NCBI GenBank assembly: GCA_910587725.1
Contig: CAJUNG010000001.1
Location: 34,616-98,615, forward strand
Direction: 5' to 3'
Source: an uncultured Bacilli bacterium
Lineage (GTDB): Bacteria > Bacillota_I > Bacilli_A > RF39 > UBA660
Length of the DNA stretch: 64,000 nt
Below the pieces are notes generated by a model. That model did not search any database and was not told where the DNA came from. It was given only the letters and a program-made list of their open reading frames with translations. Of the stretch, positions 8,466 to 16,446 are shown in pieces (position 1 is the stretch's first letter; each line of letters opens with the position of its first letter). The position numbers and the translations under genes are program-made.

Positions 8466-8804
8466 TTATTTTGAATTTTCGTCATATTCTTTTATTATTG
8501 CGTTAATCACATTTAACACTGCTTTTTTTTCATCGTCATTAAGTTGTTTTGCTCTGGAAGAAAGAAGATAATCTAATTCATTGTAAGAGTATTCATCTTT
8601 AGTTAAATCAGTACCAGTTAAATCAGCTACGGATACATTTAAAACTTCTGAGACATCAATTATGTTATCGAGCGAAGGTGATATTTCTTCATTCTCCCAT
8701 CTGGCAATCGTAGTTTGATTTACACCAGCCATTTCACCAAGCCTATTTTGTGATAGATTTTTACATTCTCTTAAATATTTTAAATTTTTACTAAAAATAC
8801 TCAC
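8466..8804 (-). CDS. cI/Xre-type repressor
   Basis: Lysogeny repressor of 112 residues. A helix-turn-helix (LSQNRLGEMAGVNQTTIARWENEE) occupies about residues 16-40, followed by a short C-terminal region for dimerisation or peptidase recognition. I chose GTG 8804, preceded by AAAGGAGGGA; the upstream extension to 8876 lacks a ribosome binding site and covers the promoter region. It is divergent from the Cro-like gene across the two TGC-N6-GCA operators. Confidence 0.9.
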   Translation of the reverse strand: MSIFSKNLKYLRECKNLSQNRLGEMAGVNQTTIARWENEEISPSLDNIIDVSEVLNVSVADLTGTDLTKDEYSYNELDYLLSSRAKQLNDDEKKAVLNVINAIIKEYDENSK

Positions 8805-8825
8805 ATTCTCCCTCCTTTCAATTTT

Positions 8826-8913
8826 ATAATAGCATAAAAACATTAAAAAAACAATATTTTTTCTGCTTTTTTGCATTTTAGGTATTGACTTCTGCGAAAA
8901 AGCATTGTATTAT
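8826..8913. promoter_or_regulatory. Divergent promoters and two TGC-N6-GCA operators of the lysogeny switch
   Basis: Rightward: TTGACT (8885-8890), 17 bp, TATTAT (8908-8913). Leftward, on the - strand: TTGTTT and TATTAT 17 bp apart (8849-8854 and 8826-8831). Two operators, TGCTTTTTTGCA at 8864-8875 and TGCGAAAAAGCA at 8893-8904, share TCTGC-N6-GCA. The second fills the rightward spacer, so bound repressor would block the early promoter. Confidence 0.75.
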
Positions 8914-8934
8914 TGAGTCGTAAGGAGGTAAAGT

Positions 8935-9201
8935 ATGAAAGAAACATTTAAAGAACTGGTGTCAAGTGAACTTCGCGGACTGAGAGCAAAATATAACTAT
9001 AAGCAAAAAGAAGTTGCTGAAAAAGCAGATGTCGATATAATGACTATAGTCCGTTACGAAAATAATAGTACATCAATGCAATTAGATATGCTAGAGAAAA
9101 TCATTTCTGTTTATGGGTTAAGTTTGGCAAATTTTTTTAATATAATATCTGCAAATATGCAGAAAAAGAAAGAAAGCCAAGTTCCAGAAAAAGAAGAATA
9201 G
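8935..9201 (+). CDS. Cro-like Xre-family regulator
   Basis: 88 residues with an HTH_3 domain (YKQKEVAEKADVDIMTIVRY, about 22-41) and a charged Lys/Glu tail. The start has AAGGAGGT at ideal spacing. First gene of the rightward early operon, expressed from the operator-controlled promoter. By position it is the antirepressor/Cro of the switch. Confidence 0.85.
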   Translation: MKETFKELVSSELRGLRAKYNYKQKEVAEKADVDIMTIVRYENNSTSMQLDMLEKIISVYGLSLANFFNIISANMQKKKESQVPEKEE

Positions 9202-9209
9202 GAGAAAGT

Positions 9210-9368
9210 ATGAAAGAGATAGATAATCTAGAAGAATATTTGTCAGAATTATCAAATTACTTTGAAAGCATTGAAGAAAGTTTAGAAAAGACAATGATAC
9301 TATCAAAAATCAATGAACTGGTATTTTGGTTACAGATGTATCAAGATAAAGAAAAACAAGTCGATTAG
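9210..9368 (+). CDS. Small acidic early protein (52 aa)
   Basis: A 52-codon frame starts 8 bp after the Cro-like gene with GGAG at good spacing. The product is rich in Glu and Leu and predicted helical (LEEYLSELSNYFESIEESL). No family recognised. Operon position supports expression. Confidence 0.6.
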   Translation: MKEIDNLEEYLSELSNYFESIEESLEKTMILSKINELVFWLQMYQDKEKQVD

Positions 9369-9381
9369 ACTTGTAAAAGAA

Positions 9382-9516
9382 TTATTTCTTTTTAGGGGCA
9401 CGTTGCGATAAAGCAGAACCGGCAGCAGTCTTAGAATTTTTAGATGTACGTCCATCTCTCAAAACCTTAGATGCAGCTTTAGCAGCCTTAGCACTAGTGC
9501 GGCGTTGTTGAGCCAA
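9382..9516 (-). CDS. Small basic Ala/Ser/Lys-rich protein (44 aa)
   Basis: The product begins AQQRRTSAKAAKAASK, continues VLRDGRTSKNSKTAAGSALS and ends in Lys-rich residues. Proteins of this repeat-like composition (AAKAASK, KTAAGSALSQ) occur widely as uncharacterised small proteins. I chose TTG 9516 because AAAGGAGGTG precedes it with proper spacing. It is the only - strand gene in the rightward early region and so has its own promoter. Function unknown. Confidence 0.7.
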   Translation of the reverse strand: MAQQRRTSAKAAKAASKVLRDGRTSKNSKTAAGSALSQRAPKKK

Positions 9517-9595
9517 AATAACACCTCCTTTCAATTTAACTATTGTAATGAGGTATAGAAGAAAAATCAATAAAATTTATAGGAGTGATAAAAAT

Positions 9596-9826
9596 ATGGA
9601 AAAAAAGTGTCAGCCAGACATAAAAAAAACGAAAGAAGAAGTGCTGAATCAATTATATGTATCAGCCTACGACTTACAAGTAATATTTCCAACAATGGGA
9701 TATGAAAGTGCATTAGATTACATTAAGCAAATTCGAAAAAAGATGGAAAACAAAAATTTATTTGTACCGCAAGGAAAAACAAAACTAGCGTTACTAAGTA
9801 TCATCAAAAAAGATTGCGGATTTTAA
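9596..9826 (+). CDS. Small early protein, putative DNA-binding/excisionase-like; target of small RNA 1
   Basis: 76 residues after ATG 9596 with AGGAGTGA upstream. The core (VSAYDLQVIFPTMGYESALD then IRKKMENKNLFVPQGKT) has the arrangement of short winged-helix phage proteins that recognise DNA, often excisionases; I cannot assign it firmly. Codons 5-9 carry TGTCAGCCAGACA, exactly complementary to the loop of the small RNA at 7148-7227. That would make this gene silenced in the lysogen, which fits an excision or lytic-entry role. Confidence 0.6.
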   Translation: MEKKCQPDIKKTKEEVLNQLYVSAYDLQVIFPTMGYESALDYIKQIRKKMENKNLFVPQGKTKLALLSIIKKDCGF

Positions 9827-9841
9827 AGGAGGTGATGAAAA

Positions 9842-9937
9842 ATGAAGAAAAGAATGGGATTAAAGCCGGAGTGGAAATTTACTTTATTTTATTTCTTGTC
9901 ATTTATTTTAGGATTTATCTCAGGAAAAATAAGTTAG
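9842..9937 (+). CDS. Small phage membrane protein (31 aa)
   Basis: The product is 31 residues: a basic start MKKRMGLKPEWK followed by a hydrophobic helix (FTLFYFLSFILGFISG). AAAGGAGGTGATGAA precedes the ATG. A short KP-W start and one helix is typical of tiny early membrane proteins of Firmicutes phages. It lies inside a longer overlapping frame with no better start. Confidence 0.6.
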   Translation: MKKRMGLKPEWKFTLFYFLSFILGFISGKIS

Positions 9938-9951
9938 GAGGAATCATTAAG

Positions 9952-10038
9952 ATGAGTTTAAGGCAAAAAGAAAAGAGAACTAAAGCTTGCAGGCAAAAAA
10001 GTTCCCTTTGGAAAAATTCCGCTTATATTCTAACATGA
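9952..10038 (+). CDS. Small basic peptide (28 aa)
   Basis: A 28-codon frame with AGGAGGAATCATTAAG before the ATG. The product is basic with one Cys (MSLRQKEKRTKACRQKSS...). No known family. The strong ribosome binding site and operon position argue for translation. Confidence 0.5.
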   Translation: MSLRQKEKRTKACRQKSSLWKNSAYILT

Positions 10039-10069
10039 AAATACAGATTTGTCAAATTTGGAGGACAGA

Positions 10070-10819
10070 ATGAAAAAGGAAACGTTTATTTTAAATACCG
10101 ACTTAGATGAAAAAACGCAGTCTTTAACGGACGAAGAAGTAGGTCAGGTATTTAGAAAAATACTAAAGTATGTAAAAGAAGAAACTGTCCCGAAACTTAC
10201 AGATAAATTAGAAATTGTCTTCGAATTTATAAAGGTAGATATCGACAAAAATATTAAGAAATATAAAGAAACTTGTGAGAAAAGAAGACAAGCTATAAAT
10301 AATCGTTGGGATAGTAAAGAAGATACAAAAGATACAAATGTATACAATTGTACAGACACTATAAAAAACGACTATGATAATGAAATTCATAATCATACTC
10401 ATATACATAATCATTTAGATTTAGAAGAAAAAAAAGATAATAGGGGTATGGGGGAAGAAGAGAAAAAGGAAACCTTTAATGGTACTGTAAAAGCCAGTAA
10501 GCACAAATATGGAGAATATAACAACGTGCTACTGAAAGATGAAGAATTACAGGCATTAAAAGAAGCTTATTCTAATTATCAAGAACTGATAGATTTTTTA
10601 AGCGAGTATATCGAACGAAAAGGATACAAAGCTAAGTCGCACTATCTATGTATCAAAAAATGGGTAGTAGATGCGGTTAAAGAAGAAAATCTAAAAAAAC
10701 AGAAGACTCAAAAACAGGAAAAACCAACAGAATGGTTCAACGAGAAAATTGCAGAGGAAAAAATGACAGAAGAAGAACAAGCAGAAGCAGAAAAAATTTT
10801 AAAAGAGTTAGGAGAATAA
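10070..10819 (+). CDS. Phage replisome organiser-like protein (DUF6291/DnaD-like)
   Basis: 249 residues. The N-terminal part (LTDEEVGQVFRKILKYVKEE, ICEKRRQAINNRW-like segment) matches the DUF6291 type found in phage replication modules; a low-complexity Asn/His linker follows, then a C-terminal helical domain (KYGEYNNVLLKDEELQALKE, YIERKGYKAKSHYLCIKKWV) like that of phage initiator proteins. I chose ATG 10070 behind GGAGGA rather than TTG 10049. Likely role: loading host replication proteins at the phage origin. Confidence 0.75.
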   Translation: MKKETFILNTDLDEKTQSLTDEEVGQVFRKILKYVKEETVPKLTDKLEIVFEFIKVDIDKNIKKYKETCEKRRQAINNRWDSKEDTKDTNVYNCTDTIKNDYDNEIHNHTHIHNHLDLEEKKDNRGMGEEEKKETFNGTVKASKHKYGEYNNVLLKDEELQALKEAYSNYQELIDFLSEYIERKGYKAKSHYLCIKKWVVDAVKEENLKKQKTQKQEKPTEWFNEKIAEEKMTEEEQAEAEKILKELGE

Positions 10820-10822
10820 AAA

Positions 10823-11026
10823 ATGATTAAAACAAATAATGAAGAAATAAATAAATTAATAAAAGATGCGAAGTGGATAACTGTTTCAACTGATAAAGGA
10901 TGTTACGTTGAAAATTTAAAAGAAGACATTGAAATTTTAGAGGTTGAAGACGAAGAAGAAAAAACTAAAAAAGAAATAAAGAAAATGTTTAATGAGATAA
11001 TTGAAAAAATTTTAGGAGACGAATAA
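10823..11026 (+). CDS. Hypothetical early phage protein (67 aa)
   Basis: 67 residues, very acidic C-terminal half with predicted helix (VEDEEEKTKKEIKKMFNEII). Its stop overlaps the ATG of the next gene by one base, so it is translationally coupled to the SbcC-like ATPase. No family recognised. Confidence 0.65.
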   Translation: MIKTNNEEINKLIKDAKWITVSTDKGCYVENLKEDIEILEVEDEEEKTKKEIKKMFNEIIEKILGDE

Positions 11027-12930
11027 TGAAGAAGATATCAATTGGAAATATTAAAATCAAAAATTTCAAGGGAATGTTGGAAAAAGAATTGGCGTTCGCA
11101 GATGCCAAAAACATCATCGAAGGGGAAAACGGAATCGGCAAAACTACAATTTTGGATGCAATTACTTGGTGCTTGTTTGGAAAAAATTTTGTAGGTGAAA
11201 AACTGTTTAAAATTAAGCCAATCATTGATGGTGAAGAAAAGAAAGATTTAACAACCAAGGTGGAAATAACGCTAAACGACAAGTTAATCGAAAGAATTTG
11301 GGAAAATGATATAACGACGATTAAGGTTGATGGAGTAAAATTTGGAAGTCGCGAATTTTCAGAATATTTAAGAGACAGTTTTAATATTACAGAAGAAGAA
11401 TTTAAAGCATTATCTAACACAAATTATATACCGAATCTACATTGGAAAGATTTAAGGAGTTTGATTCTAGGACTTGTCGGTGAAATTACAAATGAGGAAG
11501 TTTATGAAAAAGGAAATTTTGATTTAATTAAAGAAAAAATTGATTCAGTAGGAGTAGAAAAGACAGCGGAAAATATTTCGGAAACTAAAACACATCTAAC
11601 AAACGAAATTAAGAAAATTCATGGAAATATTGACCAAAAAACAAAAGATATTCAAGAACTAGTTGTTGATGAAAAAGAACAAAAACAACTTGAAAAACAA
11701 AAAGAAAAACTAAAAAAAGATATCGAAAATTACAATTTATTAGCCCAAGAAAAAGCACAACAAGAAAAGAATACAATTACATTAAACAATTTGAAAAATG
11801 ATTTAGAACGTACAGTAAAAGATATAGAACGATTAGAAGAACTTAAGAGTGGTTGTCAAAAAACATATAATGAGTCAAATGTGGATGCATCCATCGTTAA
11901 AGACAATAAAATGAGGGATTTGAACAATAAAATCAGTCAAAAAGAAATGGATATTTCGCTATTAGACCAAGAAAAAACAACTTTAATGATTCAACGAGAA
12001 GAATTAAAGAAAAGGTATGATGAAGAACTTGCAAGAGAACCTAGAATCGAAAATGATAGGTGCTCGGCCTGTGGACAATCATTACCACAAGAAAAGATTA
12101 ATGAAGTATTGGCTAATTTAAAAGCACAACAAGTAGAAAATGCTAATGGATATGTGCGTCAGGCAAAGGTAAAAAAAGAGCGGCTAGACGAAATTGAGAT
12201 TTTAATTAGTACATATAAGTCTGACATTGCAAAGCTTAAAAATCAAATTGAAGAAGTCAAAAACGAAAGTATTGACTCTAGCAAAGAAAGTGATATTCAA
12301 GTTACTATGAAAGTTAAAATAGCAGAGGCTAATCGTGATATTGAGTTAAGAACAAAGGATAAATTTGAATTAGAAGAGACTATCAAATTTAGAGAATGCG
12401 AAATTGCTAATCAAAAGCCAATAGAACTAGAAGGCAATATTACTGCAATGCAAATTCAATTAGAGGAGATTACAAGAAAATTAGCGGTATCAGATACTTT
12501 AACTATTTTTAAGGACCAACTAAAAAAGCTTGAAGAAGAACTTCAGAATTTACTAAGTCAAAAAGAACTATTAAATGAAAAAGAGCAGCAACTAGTGGCA
12601 TTTAATAACACTCGTGCAGAGATGTTAAGAGAACGTGTAAGACACAATTTTAAATTGGCAGACTTTATCACACAAGAAACAACAAAAGACGGGAAGTTAA
12701 TTGAAACGTTCAAACTTGCGGTAGATGGAATCGAATATAATGCTTTAAATACTGGTATGAAAATTTTAGTGGCACTGGATTTAATTGACAACATTCAACG
12801 ATTGAAAAATAAAAGACTTCCAATTTTAATTGATGGGCTAGGAGAATTAACAAGACTTCCGGAAATGGAAACACAAGTTATCGGTTGTCGTGCCAAATTT
12901 CAAGTTAATAAAAAAATGGAAGTGGTATAA
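11026..12930 (+). CDS. SbcC/Rad50-like coiled-coil ATPase
   Basis: 634 residues: N-terminal ATPase half with Walker A GENGIGKTT (about 35-43), long coiled coils either side of a zinc hook CSACGQ (about 346-351), and a C-terminal lobe with hydrophobic LPILIDGLGEL in the Walker B position, where the usual DE pair is absent. Upstream of an AbrB-like gene and recT, it belongs to the phage homologous-recombination block and probably processes DNA ends for RecT. It is shorter than cellular SbcC, as in other phage versions. Confidence 0.85.
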   Translation: MKKISIGNIKIKNFKGMLEKELAFADAKNIIEGENGIGKTTILDAITWCLFGKNFVGEKLFKIKPIIDGEEKKDLTTKVEITLNDKLIERIWENDITTIKVDGVKFGSREFSEYLRDSFNITEEEFKALSNTNYIPNLHWKDLRSLILGLVGEITNEEVYEKGNFDLIKEKIDSVGVEKTAENISETKTHLTNEIKKIHGNIDQKTKDIQELVVDEKEQKQLEKQKEKLKKDIENYNLLAQEKAQQEKNTITLNNLKNDLERTVKDIERLEELKSGCQKTYNESNVDASIVKDNKMRDLNNKISQKEMDISLLDQEKTTLMIQREELKKRYDEELAREPRIENDRCSACGQSLPQEKINEVLANLKAQQVENANGYVRQAKVKKERLDEIEILISTYKSDIAKLKNQIEEVKNESIDSSKESDIQVTMKVKIAEANRDIELRTKDKFELEETIKFRECEIANQKPIELEGNITAMQIQLEEITRKLAVSDTLTIFKDQLKKLEEELQNLLSQKELLNEKEQQLVAFNNTRAEMLRERVRHNFKLADFITQETTKDGKLIETFKLAVDGIEYNALNTGMKILVALDLIDNIQRLKNKRLPILIDGLGELTRLPEMETQVIGCRAKFQVNKKMEVV

Positions 12931-12932
12931 AA

Positions 12933-13190
12933 ATGAATCGTCATATAGATGAATTAGGAAGAATTGTGATTCCAAAAGAGATAAGGAAAGTTTTAAAAAT
13001 TAATCCAGATGACTTGATAAATATTATTGTAGAAAATAATAAAATTATTTTAAGCAAAAAAGAAAATACAATAGTTGAAAGATATAAAGAAAAAATATCG
13101 TTTTTAGAAAACAAAAAAACTGTAACAGATTTTGAAATAGGACAAATGAAAGCCTATAAAGAAATTTTAATGGATTTGGAGATGAATTAA
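12933..13190 (+). CDS. AbrB/SpoVT-type DNA-binding protein
   Basis: 85 residues. The N-terminal swapped-hairpin domain HIDELGRIVIPKEIRKVLKI is diagnostic of the AbrB/SpoVT family; the C-terminal half is a helix for oligomerisation. Two bases separate it from the upstream ATPase and it abuts recT, so it is one operon. Probably a transcriptional regulator of phage or host genes. Confidence 0.87.
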   Translation: MNRHIDELGRIVIPKEIRKVLKINPDDLINIIVENNKIILSKKENTIVERYKEKISFLENKKTVTDFEIGQMKAYKEILMDLEMN

Positions 13191-14066
13191 ATGAAAGAAC
13201 AAAAACAAGAGCTTACAAAGAAAGAGGAGGAAAAACTTGCCTTTCAAAGAAATTTTAGTGATAGCGTAATGAATAGCATTACCAAATATTGCGAAGAAGG
13301 AAGACTTAGGCTTCCAAAAGGATACAGCGCAGAAAATGCTTTAAAATCAGCGTGGCTGATTGTTCAGAAAACTGTAGATAAGGAAAATAAGCCAGCACTT
13401 GCGGTTTGCACCCCTAATAGCGTAGCAAATGCACTGCTTGAAATGGCTATTATGGGGCTTAATCCTGCAAAAAGTCAATGCTACTTTATTGTATATGGTA
13501 AAGAACTAACAATGACACCTTCTTATTTTGGAAAAATTACTGCATTGAAAAGAATTGAAGGAATAGAAGATATCAACGCACAAGTAATATATGAAGGCGA
13601 TGAAATTGAATATAACATTAACTCAGATGGTAGTATTTCAAATATAAAACATTACCAGGAATTCCAAAATATTAAAGAGGATAAAATTATTGGTGGTTAC
13701 TGCGTTATTAAATACAAAGGAGAAGAATACGCAACAATTGCAACTTATGAACAAATTAAAGAAGCGTGGTCGATGTCAAAAATGTCTAAAGATAAAAAGA
13801 CATTCAAAAGTGAGTTTGTTAAACGAACAATGATAAATAAATCTATTAAGTGGTTTGTCAATACAAGGAATGACGACGATTTACTAATCGAGACAATTCA
13901 AGAAAATGAAACCAGACACTATGATTATGATAATGCAGAAATTGATGAGTTCCCACCAATTCAAGAAGTGAAGGTTGATGAACTACCACATGATGAAGTA
14001 AAAGAGGCAATTGTGGAAGAAGTCAAGGAAGAAAATAATGCTATTGAAGTCGATAAGTTCGAGTAG
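13191..14066 (+). CDS. recT: RecT-family single-strand annealing protein
   Basis: 291 residues with RecT hallmarks: ENALKSAWLIVQ, ANALLEMAIMGLNPAKSQCYFI, a tyrosine/lysine core (TPSYFGKITALKR) and an acidic Glu/Val-rich tail. Binds ssDNA and anneals homologous strands in phage recombination. Flanked by an SbcC-like ATPase and an MBL-fold protein that could act as its nuclease partner. The 3' end overlaps the next gene by 29 bp. Confidence 0.93.
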   Translation: MKEQKQELTKKEEEKLAFQRNFSDSVMNSITKYCEEGRLRLPKGYSAENALKSAWLIVQKTVDKENKPALAVCTPNSVANALLEMAIMGLNPAKSQCYFIVYGKELTMTPSYFGKITALKRIEGIEDINAQVIYEGDEIEYNINSDGSISNIKHYQEFQNIKEDKIIGGYCVIKYKGEEYATIATYEQIKEAWSMSKMSKDKKTFKSEFVKRTMINKSIKWFVNTRNDDDLLIETIQENETRHYDYDNAEIDEFPPIQEVKVDELPHDEVKEAIVEEVKEENNAIEVDKFE

Positions 14067-14811
14067 CAAGGGGAATATTCACATATTAGAGAATGAAGAC
14101 ACTAGTCTTCTTCTTGATTGTGGAATACCTTTTGAGCGAATTAAAAATATTTTGAATAAGCAGAGGATAGATGCTGTGCTTATAACTCATGAACACGGAG
14201 ACCACATTAATGGTTGTGAAAGCCTAGCCCAAAACAAGAATATTTGCTTTTATTCAACTAGAAAAACATTAGAGAAGGTAAATATACCAAACTTCATGAA
14301 AAAAGCTATAGAACCATTCAAAACTCATCTAATAGGCTCATTCAAAATAGTGCCATTTGAAGTAAAGCATGATGCAGTTCACCCAATTAATTACTTAATT
14401 AAGGATAATTTTTCTGGAACACAACTTCTTTATATTACAGATACAGGTTATATCGACAATTTGATTTTTAAGGATATTGATTATTTTCTAATTGAATGTA
14501 ACTTTGACGAGGAATGGTACAAAAAAGATGATTTAACGGATAGTGAGAGATTTAAAGCAAGAAGACTTTTAAGCTGGAATGGGCACTTATCGATTCAAAA
14601 GACAATTAGAGTATTAGAAAAAACAGTCAATATTAACACTAAGAAAATTATTCTATGCCATATTTCAAGCGGTTTTAAAAACTATTTAGAGTTTCAGGAA
14701 AAAATACAACAAAAATTTCCAAGTCAAAAGGTTGTTGCTTTAAAACAAGGAATATTTGAGGATAGGAAGATAGAACTTCTTGATAAAAAGGAAGTGTTGG
14801 ACTTTGAATAA
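14038..14811 (+). CDS. Metallo-beta-lactamase-fold hydrolase, YycJ/WalJ-like
   Basis: 257 residues with THEHGDH (HxHxDH) near residue 46, further ligands at TDTGY and CHISS. This class resembles YycJ-type phosphodiesterases/nucleases. Position directly after recT suggests it supplies the exonuclease that pairs with the annealase; that is inference. ATG 14038 (AAGGAAG upstream) was preferred to GTG 14011; it overlaps recT. Confidence 0.85.
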   Translation: MLLKSISSSSKGNIHILENEDTSLLLDCGIPFERIKNILNKQRIDAVLITHEHGDHINGCESLAQNKNICFYSTRKTLEKVNIPNFMKKAIEPFKTHLIGSFKIVPFEVKHDAVHPINYLIKDNFSGTQLLYITDTGYIDNLIFKDIDYFLIECNFDEEWYKKDDLTDSERFKARRLLSWNGHLSIQKTIRVLEKTVNINTKKIILCHISSGFKNYLEFQEKIQQKFPSQKVVALKQGIFEDRKIELLDKKEVLDFE

Positions 14812-15130
14812 TAACATAGAGGAACTAGGACTATTTAAAGAAGATTTAGAGCAATATCAATTCATCCTGGATAATTACGAAAGCCTATCTTCAGAAGATG
14901 GAAAAACCGCCTATGATTTAGCAAAAATGTGTATGATTCAGGCAGACAGATGGAATGAGATAGCTTTTAATGCTAGTAAAATCGGTAAAGAATATTCGAT
15001 ATCTAAAACAGACCTTTACAACTGGGCATATCACAAATATAGAATTCTAATGACAGCACATGAATTTTGTAGAGTAGTGTATCGTCAATGCAATGAGGAT
15101 TTACGAAATTCATTTAGAATGGAAACTTAA
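14804..15130 (+). CDS. Hypothetical phage protein (108 aa)
   Basis: Overlaps the MBL gene by 8 bp; TTG 14804 has AAAAGGAAG upstream. The product is largely helical (TAYDLAKMCMIQADRWNEI, YKYRILMTAHEFCR-like). It is often seen in this position in Firmicutes prophages but I know no function. Confidence 0.6.
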   Translation: MNNNIEELGLFKEDLEQYQFILDNYESLSSEDGKTAYDLAKMCMIQADRWNEIAFNASKIGKEYSISKTDLYNWAYHKYRILMTAHEFCRVVYRQCNEDLRNSFRMET

Positions 15131-15146
15131 AAAGGAGATGAATCAG

Positions 15147-15542
15147 GTGTTCAATTCAGTTAAAGAAAAACTTGGGACAACCAGTAAAGTAGTCTATCGT
15201 GACGAGAATGATTTTATTAAAAAAATGCGTAGTTTAAGAACCTATTGTCCCATAGCATATAAAGATTTACTTTTCAATGTAAATATACAAGATTTTCAAT
15301 CTGTGAAGGATGGAATATATGAATATGAATTAAAAACGTCTAAAGAATTTCGATTTGTTTATGGGCAAATAAAAGTGGTTTATTCTGTAACTAATGGAGT
15401 TGTGATTATTGAGAATTTGCAACCTGCACAATTCTTGCTAGATGGATATCTCAATATGTTAGATACATATAAGGGACTACCATATAGGCATAGTAAAGAT
15501 AAATTTAAAATTAATATGTTAGAAAAAACAAAGAAAGTATAA
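15147..15542 (+). CDS. Hypothetical phage protein (131 aa)
   Basis: GTG 15147 is chosen because AAAGGAG lies 9 bp upstream; ATG 15138 sits right against that sequence. The product is a mixed alpha/beta protein with strands around FRFVYGQIKVVYSVTNGVVI and a C-terminal YKGLPYR segment. No family recognised. Confidence 0.6.
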   Translation: MFNSVKEKLGTTSKVVYRDENDFIKKMRSLRTYCPIAYKDLLFNVNIQDFQSVKDGIYEYELKTSKEFRFVYGQIKVVYSVTNGVVIIENLQPAQFLLDGYLNMLDTYKGLPYRHSKDKFKINMLEKTKKV

Positions 15543-15599
15543 AGTGCAATTTAAAAGTCGCTATTTTCATACAAAGCACCCCTTTCAAATTACTAGTAG

Positions 15600-15661
15600 A
15601 AAAAGGACAAGTTTGGGCAAAATACTTAATCGGTGCCGTAGCGACGAGTTTAGTCCTTTTT
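15600..15661 (+). other. Candidate structured RNA element / terminator upstream of a small early gene
   Basis: A perfect 9-bp helix AAAAAGGAC / GTCCTTTTT encloses 44 nt that can fold a small inner hairpin around GCCGTAGC. It ends 20 bp before the start codon of the next gene. The T5 end allows it to be a terminator, but the long, GC-rich, unpaired loop (by local standards) suggests a cis-regulatory RNA. Confidence 0.45.
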
Positions 15662-15681
15662 CAAAATATATGGAGGAAATA

Positions 15682-15903
15682 ATGAAAGTAAAAATATTAA
15701 ATAGTAGTAATCCTAAAATAAAAAAATATATCGGTGAAGTTAGAAATTACTTTAAAATGGGCGGATGTGCTTGCCTAGAAGATTTAAAAGAACCTGGATA
15801 TGGTATTCAAACAAGTAGAATTATTGACGAGAAGAAAGAAGGAAATATCATAACTATAAAGACTAAGAATTCTACTTACGAATTAGAAATAATAAAGGAA
15901 TAA
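15682..15903 (+). CDS. Hypothetical early protein (73 aa)
   Basis: ATG 15682 has ATGGAGGAAATA upstream; the extension to 15544 would run through the structured element and lacks a ribosome binding site. The product has a central GGCACLED segment and C-terminal strands (NIITIKTKNSTYELEIIKE). No family recognised. Confidence 0.6.
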   Translation: MKVKILNSSNPKIKKYIGEVRNYFKMGGCACLEDLKEPGYGIQTSRIIDEKKEGNIITIKTKNSTYELEIIKE

Positions 15904-15905
15904 TC

Positions 15906-16193
15906 ATGCTAGATGATTTAATAAAAGAACTAGAAAGTATATCACCAAAAGACGAAGTTATCACAATCAAAAGAAAAGACTTACCAGACTTTTGTATTAA
16001 GATGGTAAAACTGGTGAAAGGCATATACAAGGATGAAAAGATGCCATACGAAAAAATGTACCAAGCAAATATAAAGTTGGTCGATGAAGTCAAGACAATG
16101 AAACAGGATATTAAGAAATTGCTAGATTATATAAAAGGTAATGTTGATTTAGAAGAACAAGTAGAAATGATTAAGAAAGTTTATAAAAAATGA
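15906..16193 (+). CDS. Hypothetical phage protein (95 aa)
   Basis: Starts 2 bp after the previous stop with AAGGAATA before the ATG. Predicted all-helical, Lys-rich, probably a short coiled coil (QANIKLVDEVKTMKQDIKKL). No family recognised; likely co-translated with its neighbours. Confidence 0.6.
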   Translation: MLDDLIKELESISPKDEVITIKRKDLPDFCIKMVKLVKGIYKDEKMPYEKMYQANIKLVDEVKTMKQDIKKLLDYIKGNVDLEEQVEMIKKVYKK

Positions 16194-16203
16194 GGTATAG
16201 AAC

Positions 16204-16446
16204 ATGATTGAAAAAAATGATGTAATACAATTTACAGAAAACCACGAATGGTGTGGTTGCTTGGGCATCGTTGAAGAAACAAAAATATGCAGAAGTGAAA
16301 GATTAGACTATGATACAAGATACATGATTGGTGTACCTATACCAAAACAGGGAACAGCTTTTATATATGTTATGGAAAGTGAAAAAGCTATAGAAAAAAT
16401 AGGAAAAGCTGTACTAGCAATGAAAGATGGTGAAGATGATGAATAA
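16204..16446 (+). CDS. Hypothetical phage protein (80 aa)
   Basis: Compact beta-rich protein with IQFTENHEWCGCLGIVEE and MIGVPIPKQGTAFIYVM, a recurrent small protein of early regions of Firmicutes phages. Overlaps the downstream AAA gene. Function unknown. Confidence 0.65.
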   Translation: MIEKNDVIQFTENHEWCGCLGIVEETKICRSERLDYDTRYMIGVPIPKQGTAFIYVMESEKAIEKIGKAVLAMKDGEDDE

